This document shows, in pieces, positions 1 to 8,148 of a stretch of DNA of 64,000 nt; positions within the stretch are counted from its first letter, which is position 1, and every line of letters starts with the position of its first letter. Source of the stretch: Viridibacillus arvi (GTDB lineage: Bacteria; Bacillota; Bacilli; Bacillales_A; Planococcaceae); the NCBI RefSeq assembly GCF_001274945.1, contig NZ_LILB01000001.1, positions 62,001 to 126,000 on the forward strand, given 5' to 3'. Below the pieces are notes generated by a model. It saw only the letters and a program-made list of their open reading frames with translations, was not told where the DNA came from and did no database searches. A program made the translations under genes and the position numbers.

Positions 1-17
1 TTTAATTTGATAGAAAA

Positions 18-49
18 GGGCTGATTATTCAAAGTCAGCTCTTTTTTTT
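18..49 (+). terminator. Intrinsic terminator of the gene left of the window
   Basis: GGGCTGA pairs with TCAGCTC across a 10-base loop and is followed by eight T residues. It closes a transcription unit that ends before the window begins. Confidence 0.75.
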
Positions 50-144
50 ATGAGTAATTTTGTTTGAATTAAGTTATTTCGCTTTTTCATATTATTTTTT
101 GTATAATATTGGAATACGTACATTGATCGGGGGTATTGCGACTA

Positions 145-735
145 ATGAAAGAAGGATTGGATCCAAGAGAAATAAGAAGCTTAGAAAGTATTAAAAATGC
201 ATACTTTAATATGCTCACTTCTTCAGAAACTATTTCTATTAAAACACTCTGTGAAAGTGCTAATATTACACGTCCGACATTTTACAAACATTATTCGTCT
301 ATTAATGAACTAATGGATAAATTTTCTGAAGAGATGTTAAATGATTTAACATCACATATTGCAGTTCAGCAAAAAATGGCCATTCGCGATTTAAGTTCAA
401 CCAACTTACCTGAAAACATGGTGTCCTTATTTAAACACATTAAGGATAATCATTCTTTTTATGAAAGGTTCTTATTACAAAATCGTAAGACAAAATTTGC
501 GAAAGAATTTAAGCGTATTATTCGTTCTTTTGTAGAAGAAGGTATAGGAGCGGCACAAGAATCAGGTATGACAGTAATAGTACCTAAAGATATACTGATT
601 CAGTATGCTACCGGTGCATTTTTAGAAGTAATCATCTCGTGGTTAGCAGACCTTGATAGGTATACGCCAGAAGAGCTCACAGAAATCCTTTTGAAAATCT
701 CAATTTCTGGTCCTTATATAGAAGATATTAGCTAG
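145..735 (+). CDS. TetR/AcrR-family transcriptional regulator
   Basis: This is a 196-aa one-component repressor. The N-terminal helix-turn-helix covers about residues 20-60 and contains the typical TetR stretch ITRPTFYKHYSS. The C-terminal half is an all-helical ligand or dimer domain that I cannot match to a specific ligand class. The reading frame extends upstream to a TTG at 136, but the GGGGG at 129-133 is too close to that codon and sits well from the ATG at 145, so I use 145. A TATAAT at 102-107 is a plausible -10 element. The only close downstream gene is the small ORF at 775, 39 bp away, so the two may be co-transcribed. The targets are unknown. Confidence 0.85.
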   Translation: MKEGLDPREIRSLESIKNAYFNMLTSSETISIKTLCESANITRPTFYKHYSSINELMDKFSEEMLNDLTSHIAVQQKMAIRDLSSTNLPENMVSLFKHIKDNHSFYERFLLQNRKTKFAKEFKRIIRSFVEEGIGAAQESGMTVIVPKDILIQYATGAFLEVIISWLADLDRYTPEELTEILLKISISGPYIEDIS

Positions 736-774
736 TTTAATATAGGAAGAATTCATTTTTAAGGAGTGTCTCTT

Positions 775-981
775 ATGTGGCCATTCAATAAAAAACGTAA
801 AGAAAATAAAAGTATTAGCCTAAAGAAAGAAGCTGATTATTCACTAGCTGGTAGCAATAATGAAGTAACAAATACAGGTTTTTTTGCCTCCGTATTTGGT
901 GATTCATCTAATTCATGTGGAAGTTCTTCAGCAAGTTCGGATTCTTCTGATTCAGGATCTTCTTGTGGCGGTGGGGACTAA
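775..981 (+). CDS. Small protein with Ser/Gly/Asp/Cys-rich tail
   Basis: This 68-aa protein has a perfect AAGGAG at 761-766 placed 8 nt before the ATG, which decides the start over the in-frame GTG at 766. The N-terminus is short and basic (MWPFNKKRKENK). The last third is a low-complexity run of Ser, Asp and Gly with two Cys residues, ending CGGGD. There is no membrane segment and no recognised domain. Similar short basic-head, Ser/Cys-tail proteins occur in Bacillaceae without known function. It follows the TetR gene and is closed by the terminator at 1004. A secreted, metal-binding or modified-peptide role is possible, but nothing here proves it. Confidence 0.65.
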   Translation: MWPFNKKRKENKSISLKKEADYSLAGSNNEVTNTGFFASVFGDSSNSCGSSSASSDSSDSGSSCGGGD

Positions 982-1003
982 AAAAATATTGAGCAGTTTT
1001 ATT

Positions 1004-1041
1004 AAATCACCTCTTTGGTTTTTCTTTGAGGTGATTTTTCT
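1004..1041 (+). terminator. Intrinsic terminator after the 68-aa gene
   Basis: AAATCACCTC pairs with GAGGTGATTT over a T-rich loop, followed by TTTTC. It ends the TetR/small-protein unit. Confidence 0.8.
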
Positions 1042-1252
1042 AATTTAATGGAAATAAAAAATATTGGAGGAGTGTGTTTGGAATTAATTACGAGTAAGCT
1101 TTATTCTTATGATTGAGACTTTAGCCTATTCTACGCGAATTTCTGGTACAAGGGTAATATTACCTTCCTAAGCTTTACATTTAGTTTATTAATTCGACAA
1201 TTCTTTTTTGGGGCATATTTGACCTTAACAGTGTAATGATTTTTACACCTAC

Positions 1253-1284
1253 AACAAAAAAAGAACTGCCCTAAAAAGCACAGT
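1253..1284 (-). terminator. Probable terminator for the minus-strand 57-aa gene
   Basis: Read on the minus strand, AACTG pairs with CAGTT and is followed by a run of T with one interruption. The stem is short. Its position just past the stop at 1298 supports the call. Confidence 0.45.
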
Positions 1285-1297
1285 TACTTGTAAAAGT

Positions 1298-1471
1298 TTA
1301 TTTGATAGCTTTAAAAAAAGCTTTACCTTTGTTGTAGACAAATCTTTCCCATTTAGCTAACATACCATTACCATTCTCGCCACGTGCTATTTCTAAAGCG
1401 TGATTTTTGTGGAAATCTAATACCCGTTTATTATGCTCTTTTTGCCGTTGGTGCAAAATATTACTTTTCAT
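1298..1471 (-). CDS. Hypothetical 57-aa basic protein
   Basis: The ATG at 1471 (minus strand) is preceded by AAAAGGAGATT at ideal spacing, and the frame stays open for 57 codons to a TAA at 1298. The product begins MKSNILHQRQKEHNKRVLDF and is rich in Lys, His and Arg. It has no signal peptide or membrane helix and looks like a small soluble helical protein. I do not recognise a family. The strong ribosome binding site and the terminator-like hairpin beyond the stop argue that it is real. Confidence 0.6.
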   Translation of the reverse strand: MKSNILHQRQKEHNKRVLDFHKNHALEIARGENGNGMLAKWERFVYNKGKAFFKAIK

Positions 1472-1696
1472 TTTTTAATCTCCTTTTCAACTAGTCTTTT
1501 AATTATATGATTGGTATGGATAAATGAAAAGTAATTTATATTAAGTCGATTGAATAGAAATTGATAGCTAATTTTAGTATGTTGCGGGAAGCGTTGGCTG
1601 AATTAGCTGATTAAATTTTTTGAAGACGAAGAAGTAATTTGATGTATGAAGAATAATTCTAGGATCGATCGAGAAAACAGAAAAGGGTGTGAATCA

Positions 1697-1936
1697 ATGT
1701 TAATTAAAGGTCATATTGTCAATATTCCTAAGTTATATTGGAGTGAGTTACTATAATATTTTTTTGATTGGCAATTGCAATACTTAAGCGTAACTGAAGC
1801 TGAAGATTTTGGGCGATATGTATTTGTCTTATGTCTAAGTTTTTGCCAAGGATTTATTTACATTTTATTAATTAGGTTGTTAGTCTCTTTATTAAAAAAT
1901 ATATTTATTAATAAAAAGCAGAATTCTTCATCATAA
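1697..1936 (+). pseudogene. Small membrane-protein gene interrupted by an in-frame TAA
   Basis: From the ATG at 1697 the frame gives 19 codons, a TAA at 1754-1756, then stays open in the same frame to a TAA at 1934. Read through, it would be 79 residues: a polar N-terminal part, one hydrophobic segment (about residues 45-65) and a Lys-rich C-terminus. A single base change could have created the stop. Translation could restart at a TTG downstream, but no good ribosome binding site precedes it. The family is unknown. Confidence 0.4.
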
Positions 1937-2114
1937 GTGGTTGCTATAATGAACAGCAACTTCAAAAATATAAAGAGGCACTTCTTAATGCTTCAAAAAT
2001 TATCTCTTTAACTAAAGGATAAGCATCTCACGCATTACAGATTTGAATGGAAGTTAAGGGGAGACAACACTTTTAGGGGTTTATGTGCTATTTCAATTAA
2101 CAAATACTTCTTTT

Positions 2115-2225
2115 TTAATCAATAGTTTTAAAAGAAGTACAGACAGAATATAAAGTTCTTGCTACTTTAGACCCATTCCTAATCAGTCTATCAAAACGAG
2201 TTTTCTCCTTAAGTTTATTTAGCAT
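2115..2225 (-). CDS. Possible 36-aa ORF or gene relic
   Basis: A minus-strand ATG at 2225 opens a frame of 36 codons beginning MLNKLKEKTRFDRLIRNGSK, with protein-like composition. GGAGAG lies about 13 nt upstream, which is further than ideal. It may be the 3' relic of a longer gene, because the frame stays coding-like upstream of the ATG. No family is recognised. Confidence 0.25.
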   Translation of the reverse strand: MLNKLKEKTRFDRLIRNGSKVARTLYSVCTSFKTID

Positions 2226-2245
2226 GCGATTAATTGTCTCTCCAC

Positions 2246-2602
2246 TTACAGTCTCTCTACAATAATTGTATAGTCTTTTAATGTGGAGGATTTAATTATA
2301 CTTTTTACAATGGACTCCATTTCCTTTTTAACCGAATTAAAATATTCTTCCTTTCCTTCAACTTGTATCAACAATTCTTTATTTGAATTCATTTTTACAA
2401 CAAACCCCTCGTATTTTTCATGTAGTTTTTCACTTACTCTTTTCAAGGTAGTTATATTGAGTACTTCTTCTTTAGTAGCTAAAGGTTCTTGTTTCTCTTT
2501 AGTTGGTACAGAAGTATCAACTTCTAAAGGTTTATATAACAGGCTAAATGAGGCTATTCCCACTATAAGTATTCCAGCAATAATCAATATCCTTTTTAAC
2601 AA
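2246..2602 (-). CDS. Hypothetical membrane-anchored or exported protein, 118 aa
   Basis: The TTG start at 2602 is supported by GGGAGGG five bases upstream. Residues 1-24 form a hydrophobic N-terminal helix after MLKR, which acts as a signal anchor or uncleaved signal peptide. The remaining 95 residues are charged and extracytoplasmic, with alternating Lys/Glu helices. No lipobox Cys or known domain is visible. It stands alone, with no close partner on the same strand. The function is unknown. Confidence 0.6.
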   Translation of the reverse strand: MLKRILIIAGILIVGIASFSLLYKPLEVDTSVPTKEKQEPLATKEEVLNITTLKRVSEKLHEKYEGFVVKMNSNKELLIQVEGKEEYFNSVKKEMESIVKSIIKSSTLKDYTIIVERL

Positions 2603-3180
2603 ATAATCCCTCCCGTAAAGAAGGTATGCCCTATATCACCTCAAAATGCCACGAAAACATAATGTCTTTCTGTATGTGTGTATTCTGATGAATCAAAATG
2701 GCTAATGGTTGTACTCTTACAATTATTTATTTTTTGCTACGCAATTTCTTTTCAGTAATGAGTGATGAGATAAAAACGCATATTGGTATTTTGATAAGTA
2801 TCATTATAAAAAAACTAACTTTTCTAAGTATATAGGTGGTAAGTTTACTGTTTAAAGAAGTAATGACTCGGGTAATGAGAAAAATGATAAAGAAAATAGT
2901 GAAAACTTCTTTACGTATATAATTCGGTTGTGAACTATATTGAAAGAATAGAAGAAATTAAGGTATAACCGTAATACATAAATATACTAAAGTTTCAAAA
3001 CTTCTTGTACCTTGTGATTTAGTATATATTCGGGCGTAATAGATAGAACAGTGCTTTATTAAATAGTAAATGATAAAGAAAAAAACAAGGTATGTGTTTG
3101 TATTGTTCTATCCAAATTCATTAAAAACTTTGTATCAATTTTAAAAAAATAATAATAGTAAATAAATTGGAGGAGTAAGA
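2603..3180 (+). other. Gene-free stretch with inverted repeat before the esterase
   Basis: This AT-rich stretch has no convincing ORF. Its clearest structure is an inverted repeat: ATATACTAAA at 2982-2991 and TTTAGTATAT at 3018-3027, 26 bases apart and about 155 bp upstream of the esterase start. It may be an operator for that gene. The GGAGGAG just before 3181 is the esterase ribosome binding site. Confidence 0.4.
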
Positions 3181-4806
3181 ATGAACGGTGAAGTTATTCA
3201 AACACGCTATGGAAAAGTAATCGGAATACCATCAGATACGCAAGGTGTAACTGTATTTAAAGGGGTACCAATTGGTGCAGACACGGGGAAAGAAAATAGA
3301 TTTCGTGCTCCTCAGCCTCCAGAATCTTGGGAGGGTATAAGAGGCTGTGATCATTATGGAGATCGTTTTTTGCAAAATCCAGATCCAAATTGCCAAGGAA
3401 CATTTTGGTATAGTGAATTTAACTATGCTTCAGAATATAGACCATCAATAAGTGAAAACGGTCTAGTAGTAAATATTTATCAACCAGAAGTACAAGATGG
3501 AAGAAAGTTACCTATATATGTTTGGATTCATGGTGGTGCAGGTAATTATGGTAGTGCATCTGATATTAAATTTGATGCAACAAAACTAGCTGCAAAAGGT
3601 GTTATCGTTGTATTAGTTCAATATCGATTAGGTTTCCTTGGATGGTTGACGTTACCTGAACTGTGTGAAGAAAATGAGCATGGTGTGTGTGGTAACTACG
3701 CTGTACTTGATAATATATTTGCATTGCAATGGGTTCAAGAAAATATCGAAGCTTTTGGTGGGGATAAAAATAAAGTTACTATTGGTGGGCAATCTGCAGG
3801 TGCTATGCAGGTTATGAATCTCCTACGTTCACCACTTGCAAAAGGTCTTTTCCAACGCGCTATCATTCAAAGTGGATTAACTGGACTCCTAAATGACCCA
3901 GGCGCTATGGGAAAAGTACTTGGAATGAGAGAACCATTTCCTACAGTAGAAGAAGCTGTCTCTCTTTCAAAAGAAGCTATTCGTGAATCGTTTGGTCGCG
4001 ATGTTACGTTGAAGGAGCTTCGGGAAATGGAAATGGAGGAATTCTTGAAACCGCCAGTTGCTAAAAATGTTGAAAAGGGAGTAATGCAGTCCGCAACTAT
4101 TTTGGAAGACTTAGCTGACAGAATACAAGGAACGGTACTTGATGGTTATGTGTTCAATGAGGAGTCTATTGACCTTATGAATCAGAGAAATATTGAAGGT
4201 ATAGATATTATTATGGGTGGAACTACAGATGAAATGACATCCTTGATGGCAGTTAATTCTACAGAAATCCCAACTTCAAATGAGATATTAATTACAAAAC
4301 TTAAAGGGATGTATGGAGAGGACATCCTGTCTCTTTACCCAACTTCAACAAAAGAAGAAAGCTATGCTTCTTTTTTACGTGCCTTCAGTGATGATGGGTT
4401 ACAGAGATTGTTATTATCAGCCGGGCTGAACCAAGTGGCTAAAAAACCTTATGTTTATTCCTTTGCTCATGTAGCTCCAGGTAAAAATGAAGATTTTTAT
4501 GGAGCCTATCACTCTGGAGATTTATGGTTTACAATGGGTTCTCTAAAGCCCGGGAGAGCTCATAGAGAATGGAGAGAACAGGACTGGGGGATGATGGATG
4601 TTATTACAGATTATTGGTCTAGATTCATTAAAACTGGAAATCCAAATAAGGAAAGTTTATCTGAATGGATACCTTGTGATGAAAAAGATGGATATCCATT
4701 CATGCAGTTTAAGAGTGGGCAAGCAAATCTAATAACTACAAGTGGAGAAGAAAAAAGAGAAAAGTACTTAAGAAATATTATATTAGAAAGTTTGATTTTA
4801 AAATAA
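3181..4806 (+). CDS. Type-B carboxylesterase (p-nitrobenzyl esterase-like)
   Basis: This 541-aa alpha/beta hydrolase of the carboxylesterase/cholinesterase family hydrolyses carboxylic esters. The family landmarks are in order: oxyanion-hole HGGAG near residue 117, nucleophile elbow GGQSAGA with Ser205, the acidic residue in the TTDEM segment (Glu351), and the catalytic His444 in AYHSGDLW. The length is close to Bacillus PnbA (about 490 aa) plus some extra C-terminal sequence. There is no signal peptide, so it is probably cytoplasmic. GGAGGAG precedes the ATG. It is monocistronic. It is not the BesA-type esterase that opens bacillibactin, which is a different and shorter fold class, despite the siderophore cluster 2.5 kb downstream. 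Confidence 0.9.
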   Translation: MNGEVIQTRYGKVIGIPSDTQGVTVFKGVPIGADTGKENRFRAPQPPESWEGIRGCDHYGDRFLQNPDPNCQGTFWYSEFNYASEYRPSISENGLVVNIYQPEVQDGRKLPIYVWIHGGAGNYGSASDIKFDATKLAAKGVIVVLVQYRLGFLGWLTLPELCEENEHGVCGNYAVLDNIFALQWVQENIEAFGGDKNKVTIGGQSAGAMQVMNLLRSPLAKGLFQRAIIQSGLTGLLNDPGAMGKVLGMREPFPTVEEAVSLSKEAIRESFGRDVTLKELREMEMEEFLKPPVAKNVEKGVMQSATILEDLADRIQGTVLDGYVFNEESIDLMNQRNIEGIDIIMGGTTDEMTSLMAVNSTEIPTSNEILITKLKGMYGEDILSLYPTSTKEESYASFLRAFSDDGLQRLLLSAGLNQVAKKPYVYSFAHVAPGKNEDFYGAYHSGDLWFTMGSLKPGRAHREWREQDWGMMDVITDYWSRFIKTGNPNKESLSEWIPCDEKDGYPFMQFKSGQANLITTSGEEKREKYLRNIILESLILK

Positions 4807-5042
4807 ATTTTAAAATAATAAGTTTAATTTTCGAGGGCCGAATAGTTAAACATAAGCCCTAAACTAAATTTTTGATTAGTTTAATCTCATTACTTAATGG
4901 TATATCATTATTACCTATTGATTGAAATTGCGAAATAGAAGTGCAGACTACCAAATTGTTTAGAAACATTAAATGAAATAGATAATTGAAAACATATATT
5001 TAAACAGAAAAAATAACCAAAGAATGGCTATTTAATCGGTGT

Positions 5043-5132
5043 TTAAGCAAGAAGACTCCATATGTATTTGACTCCATCCCATATAGCTAAGGCTAAGATA
5101 AGTGTTAGGATACCTTTAAATATATCTTTCAT
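5043..5132 (-). CDS. 29-aa single-pass membrane miniprotein
   Basis: The minus-strand ATG at 5132 has an excellent GGAGGTG six bases upstream and encodes 29 residues, mostly one hydrophobic helix (FKGILTLILALAIW) with a short Asp/Lys/Tyr-containing tail. The start-site quality makes chance less likely. It could be a membrane regulatory peptide or a type I toxin-like peptide. No antisense RNA could be identified by eye, so the function stays open. Confidence 0.5.
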   Translation of the reverse strand: MKDIFKGILTLILALAIWDGVKYIWSLLA

Positions 5133-5277
5133 GTGGACACCTCCATAGAAGTCTTATTTAAATATTTACGAAAGAAAGTTCTAAAAGTTTCATTTTGATA
5201 ATTTCATTGAAACACAGTAAGTTTCTTCGCATTTCGCACATTATAGGTCCCTCTAGAAAAAAACGGTTCCATAAGTC

Positions 5278-5631
5278 TTATTTGAGCTTGTCTCGGATAA
5301 TGGAGGGAGTATCATTCAGCTGCACTTCTTCCCAGGCTTTCACATAAGTTCTCTTTGTATCAACTTTTAAGTATGCTCCCTCACGTAATTGTTTACCGGC
5401 AGTGAAAGTAATCTTTATTTTCTTGCCATCTTCATTAATTCCGTCTAAGGTATACTCGTATGTTTTTTGATCAATCGTTTTTCCAATTTGATCAATCTTT
5501 ACAAAAACATCCTTTTGATGAATAAAAGGGTTTAACATATCCGCAAGCTCGTTTTTAACCAAAAGAGACATAAACAATATTATAATAACTGCTACAATCA
5601 GCGTTCCAATTGCTATCTTTAATGCTTTCAT
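5278..5631 (-). CDS. YxeA-like (DUF1093) exported protein
   Basis: This 117-aa protein has an N-terminal hydrophobic segment (about residues 5-26) followed by a small beta-rich extracytoplasmic domain. The central sequence YEYTLDGINEDGKKIKITFT followed by LREGAYLKV is the signature of the YxeA family. B. subtilis YxeA is a small exported protein of unknown function. AGGAGG lies upstream of the ATG at 5631. It is monocistronic, and the 29-aa miniprotein lies downstream on the same strand. Confidence 0.8.
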   Translation of the reverse strand: MKALKIAIGTLIVAVIIILFMSLLVKNELADMLNPFIHQKDVFVKIDQIGKTIDQKTYEYTLDGINEDGKKIKITFTAGKQLREGAYLKVDTKRTYVKAWEEVQLNDTPSIIRDKLK

Positions 5632-5870
5632 AGTAGAATTCCTCCTTATTTTCTTCTTTCTTACATTTTATAAGAAATAAAAAGTAGTAGCCTTCGATTA
5701 GAGTTACAAATTAAACGAAGAAGTTACGATATTGTCACTTTCTACGTAAGTACGGTCTAATATCTGCAGTTCATCATACAAAATAGTGATTCTCGGAAAA
5801 TAAATGGGATAATGTCCATCCTTGCATTATTTATTTTTTGTTTCCATTTACATTTTTAAACTAACTGGTG

Positions 5871-5913
5871 CTTTAGTAGAAAAACTTTGAGCTGTTCAGA
5901 CAGCTTTTTTTAT
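5871..5913 (+). repeat. Dispersed repeat A, copy 1 (terminator-like)
   Basis: The unit CTTTAGTAGA followed by a GAGCTGTT-CAGACAGCT hairpin and a T run recurs at 21825 and 27125. The hairpin plus T tract can act as a terminator. Conservation of the 5' flank, with a weaker G-rich echo 3' of the hairpin, shows that more than the hairpin is shared. Confidence 0.7.
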
Positions 5914-6117
5914 TCACCTAATGGGGGGGAGTTGAATGGGAAATGTTATAATTTGGATGTAAGCAAAGAGAAAGAGTATTTCTATAGTCGATTAGTTAAA
6001 CAAAAGGAAGTTTTGATAAAGGATGTTTTCTAAAAGTTGCTATACAACTAAAGAAGCAGTTATGTATAAAAAAGATACCTTTTGAAGGTGGCAGATTATT
6101 AGTTGGGGGTTATAAAA

Positions 6118-6366
6118 ATGGCAGCAAAAAAGTTTGATATTTTAATGTTATTTCAAATAATTTTTTCAATCCTTGTTATGTTAATTAGTATTTACAGTAA
6201 GGTTACGGAAAACTACAACTTACTACCATTGATGTTAATACTTATGAGTGTAATGTTACTTATAATAGGATTACGAGAATATAAAAGAACACAGAGTTTA
6301 TTGTGGGGTGTCTTCTATTTATGTACTTCGTTATTCATTTTATTCGTTGCGTTTAAAGGTTTTTGA
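6118..6366 (+). CDS. Small membrane protein, DUF3953-like
   Basis: This 82-aa protein consists almost entirely of three predicted membrane helices (about residues 10-30, 38-55 and 60-80) separated by short charged turns. The arrangement resembles DUF3953/YczI small membrane proteins of Bacillaceae. The frame opens at a TTG (6103), but TTGGGGGT lies about 7 nt before the ATG at 6118, so I choose the ATG. The following terminator at 6421 closes a one-gene unit. The function is unknown. Confidence 0.6.
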   Translation: MAAKKFDILMLFQIIFSILVMLISIYSKVTENYNLLPLMLILMSVMLLIIGLREYKRTQSLLWGVFYLCTSLFILFVAFKGF

Positions 6367-6420
6367 TTAATTAAATAGAAGTGATATTAAACTAAAGGGG
6401 CAGGAAGGTATTCATTTTTG

Positions 6421-6457
6421 AAGAACCGGAAGTCTATAAATAGCAGCCGGTTCTTTT
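6421..6457 (+). terminator. Intrinsic terminator
   Basis: AAGAACCGG pairs perfectly with CCGGTTCTT, followed by TTTTT overlapping the stem end. It terminates the 82-aa membrane-protein gene. Confidence 0.85.
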
Positions 6458-6499
6458 TGAAAAAAAAGTACGAAAAAATATTTTTATTTTCATCAATTA

Positions 6500-6526
6500 G
6501 CGAGGGATATATACCCTCGCTTTTTT
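6500..6526 (+). terminator. Second tandem terminator
   Basis: GCGAGGG and CCCTCGC form a perfect 7-bp stem with a 7-nt loop and a run of six T. It lies only about 40 nt after the previous terminator and acts as a backup. Confidence 0.85.
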
Positions 6527-6754
6527 ATTTTCGTACAACAAAGAAGGACTTTCAGAATCCACTAATTTCACAAATAATTGTCTTGCAGAAGAACAGAGTC
6601 TTAGTTTTTCCACAAGTTGAGATAGGTTATTTTGTACTTAGTATTAGTAGTAATAGACTCATAATGTGCAGATTTACTATCTCCATACTCCATCTTCGTG
6701 TTTATTCTGCAATTCACAATAATCAGCTATATCATCACTATAGATACTAGTAAA

Positions 6755-6790
6755 ATCCTGTATTAATTTAAACAGGGTTTTTCTTTTTTG
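6755..6790 (+). terminator. Third terminator-like hairpin
   Basis: AATCCTGT pairs with ACAGGGTT around an A/T loop and is followed by a T-rich tail. No coding gene lies between this and the previous terminator. Confidence 0.5.
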
Positions 6791-7164
6791 GGTTTTGTTA
6801 ATTTAGTTAAATTCCAATCATGTTACTCCAGAAAAGTGCTATTTAGTTGAAGAAGAAGGAAAAATAAATTGAGGAGGAAGAGGTTTCTTTCCCTGTTGAA
6901 TCAAGGCGATGGGGATATTTTCTTATTGCTAGGAGTAGGGGGGCAAGAAGGCACCCGTAATGCGCACATGAATGAAAATGCGCAGGAGTTATCAATACAT
7001 TTATTGGATGTGCACCTTTCTATTTTGCCACTTTTGATTAAAAAGTCCTTACGCTTTCCTTTGAAGGGAACAAATCTGGTAAATAATAGGACTTTATTAG
7101 TGAATCACTGGATTGTACTTGACCATTAACTATTTAATATATATCATTACCTGTATGTTCCAAT
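6791..7164 (+). other. Intergenic stretch before the dhb operon
   Basis: An 86-codon open frame (6869-7129) exists, but its composition is not protein-like and no family can be seen, so I do not call it. The stretch may be decayed sequence. The dhb control region begins at its right end. Confidence 0.4.
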
Positions 7165-7185
7165 TGATAATGATTATCATTATTA
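7165..7185 (+). promoter_or_regulatory. Fur box controlling the dhb operon
   Basis: TGATAATGATTATCATTA lies within a 21-bp near-perfect palindrome that matches the Bacillus Fur consensus (inverted GATAATGATTATC type). It is about 123 bp upstream of dhbA. Known biology: Fe-loaded Fur binds such sites and represses siderophore genes. Confidence 0.9.
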
Positions 7186-7307
7186 TTTAGGATATTGCAA
7201 TTTACAGTAATAGTTAATGGATTAAGTCATGAATCTCCCGTTTATGAGGGAGATGGTAATTGGGCTACTATAAATTGAACTTTTGGATTAGGAAAGGAAG
7301 TGTCAGT

Positions 7308-8093
7308 GTGGACTTTTTAGAATGTAGTGGGAAAGTTGCACTTGTAACGGGCGGTGCTCAAGGTATCGGTGCAGCAGTCGTCCAGGCTTTAGCAACGCGG
7401 GGTATGATGGTGGCGGCAATTGATTATAATGCCGAAAAGCTAAATGGCTACGTAAATGAATTGAAGTCTCAAAGGTTGGACGTATATGCCTTTCCAGCGG
7501 ATGTAAGTGATAGTCACGCAATCATTAGCATAGTTGATGAAATTGAACGTGATATTGGTCCAATAGAGATACTGGTCAATGTAGCAGGTGTGTTGTGTAC
7601 AGGAATGATCGAATCATTTAGTGACCAAGATTGGGCAAAAACCTTTGCTGTCAATTCCACTGGTGTTTTTAATGTCTCCCGTTCAGTGAGCAAATACATG
7701 ATAACTAGAAAAAGAGGTTCGATTGTCACTGTGGGTTCAAATGCAGCAAGCGTCCCAAGAATTTCATTAGCTGCGTATGCTGCTTCCAAGGCAGCTGCCG
7801 TCATGTTTACTAAGTGTTTAGGGTTGGAATTGGCTAAATATAATATTCGCTGTAACATCGTCTCACCTGGATCTACTGATACTGAGATGCAATGGTCGAT
7901 GTGGAACGATGAAATTGGCGAACAAGATGTTATTAATGGGATGCCTGAGACATTCAAAGTAGGGATACCACTGAACAAAATAGCTATGCCTTCGGATATA
8001 GTCGACGCCATTCTATTTTTCATATCTAATCAATCGAACCATATTACGATGAGTAATTTATGTGTGGATGGTGGGGCCACTTTAGGTGCTTGA
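7308..8093 (+). CDS. dhbA: 2,3-dihydro-2,3-dihydroxybenzoate dehydrogenase DhbA
   Basis: This short-chain dehydrogenase oxidises 2,3-dihydro-2,3-dihydroxybenzoate to 2,3-dihydroxybenzoate (DHB) with NAD+, the last step of DHB synthesis. The Rossmann motif TGGAQGIG is at residues 14-21, NVAG follows, and the catalytic YxxxK is Tyr157-Lys161. I take the GTG at 7308, preceded by AGGAAAGGAAG, rather than the upstream TTG at 7260. That gives 261 aa, the normal length of the family. It is the first gene of the dhb operon, behind the Fur box, and 55 bp precede dhbC. Confidence 0.95.
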   Translation: MDFLECSGKVALVTGGAQGIGAAVVQALATRGMMVAAIDYNAEKLNGYVNELKSQRLDVYAFPADVSDSHAIISIVDEIERDIGPIEILVNVAGVLCTGMIESFSDQDWAKTFAVNSTGVFNVSRSVSKYMITRKRGSIVTVGSNAASVPRISLAAYAASKAAAVMFTKCLGLELAKYNIRCNIVSPGSTDTEMQWSMWNDEIGEQDVINGMPETFKVGIPLNKIAMPSDIVDAILFFISNQSNHITMSNLCVDGGATLGA

Positions 8094-8148
8094 CAAGGAC
8101 CGTTCATTATAAGGTTGAATATTACATGAATTTGGAGGGTTTTAAAAA

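Noticed and set aside
3181-4806. Carboxylesterase as the bacillibactin-opening esterase
   Set aside because: It is a 541-aa type-B carboxylesterase; BesA-type esterases belong to another, shorter family, and the gene lies outside the Fur-controlled block.
6418-6750. 110-codon open frame on the plus strand
   Set aside because: It begins inside one terminator hairpin and runs through a second, with no family-like sequence and no ribosome binding site.
6869-7129. 86-codon open frame before the Fur box
   Set aside because: AGGAGG-like sequence is present, but the peptide composition is not protein-like and neither strand shows a recognisable domain; possibly decayed DNA.
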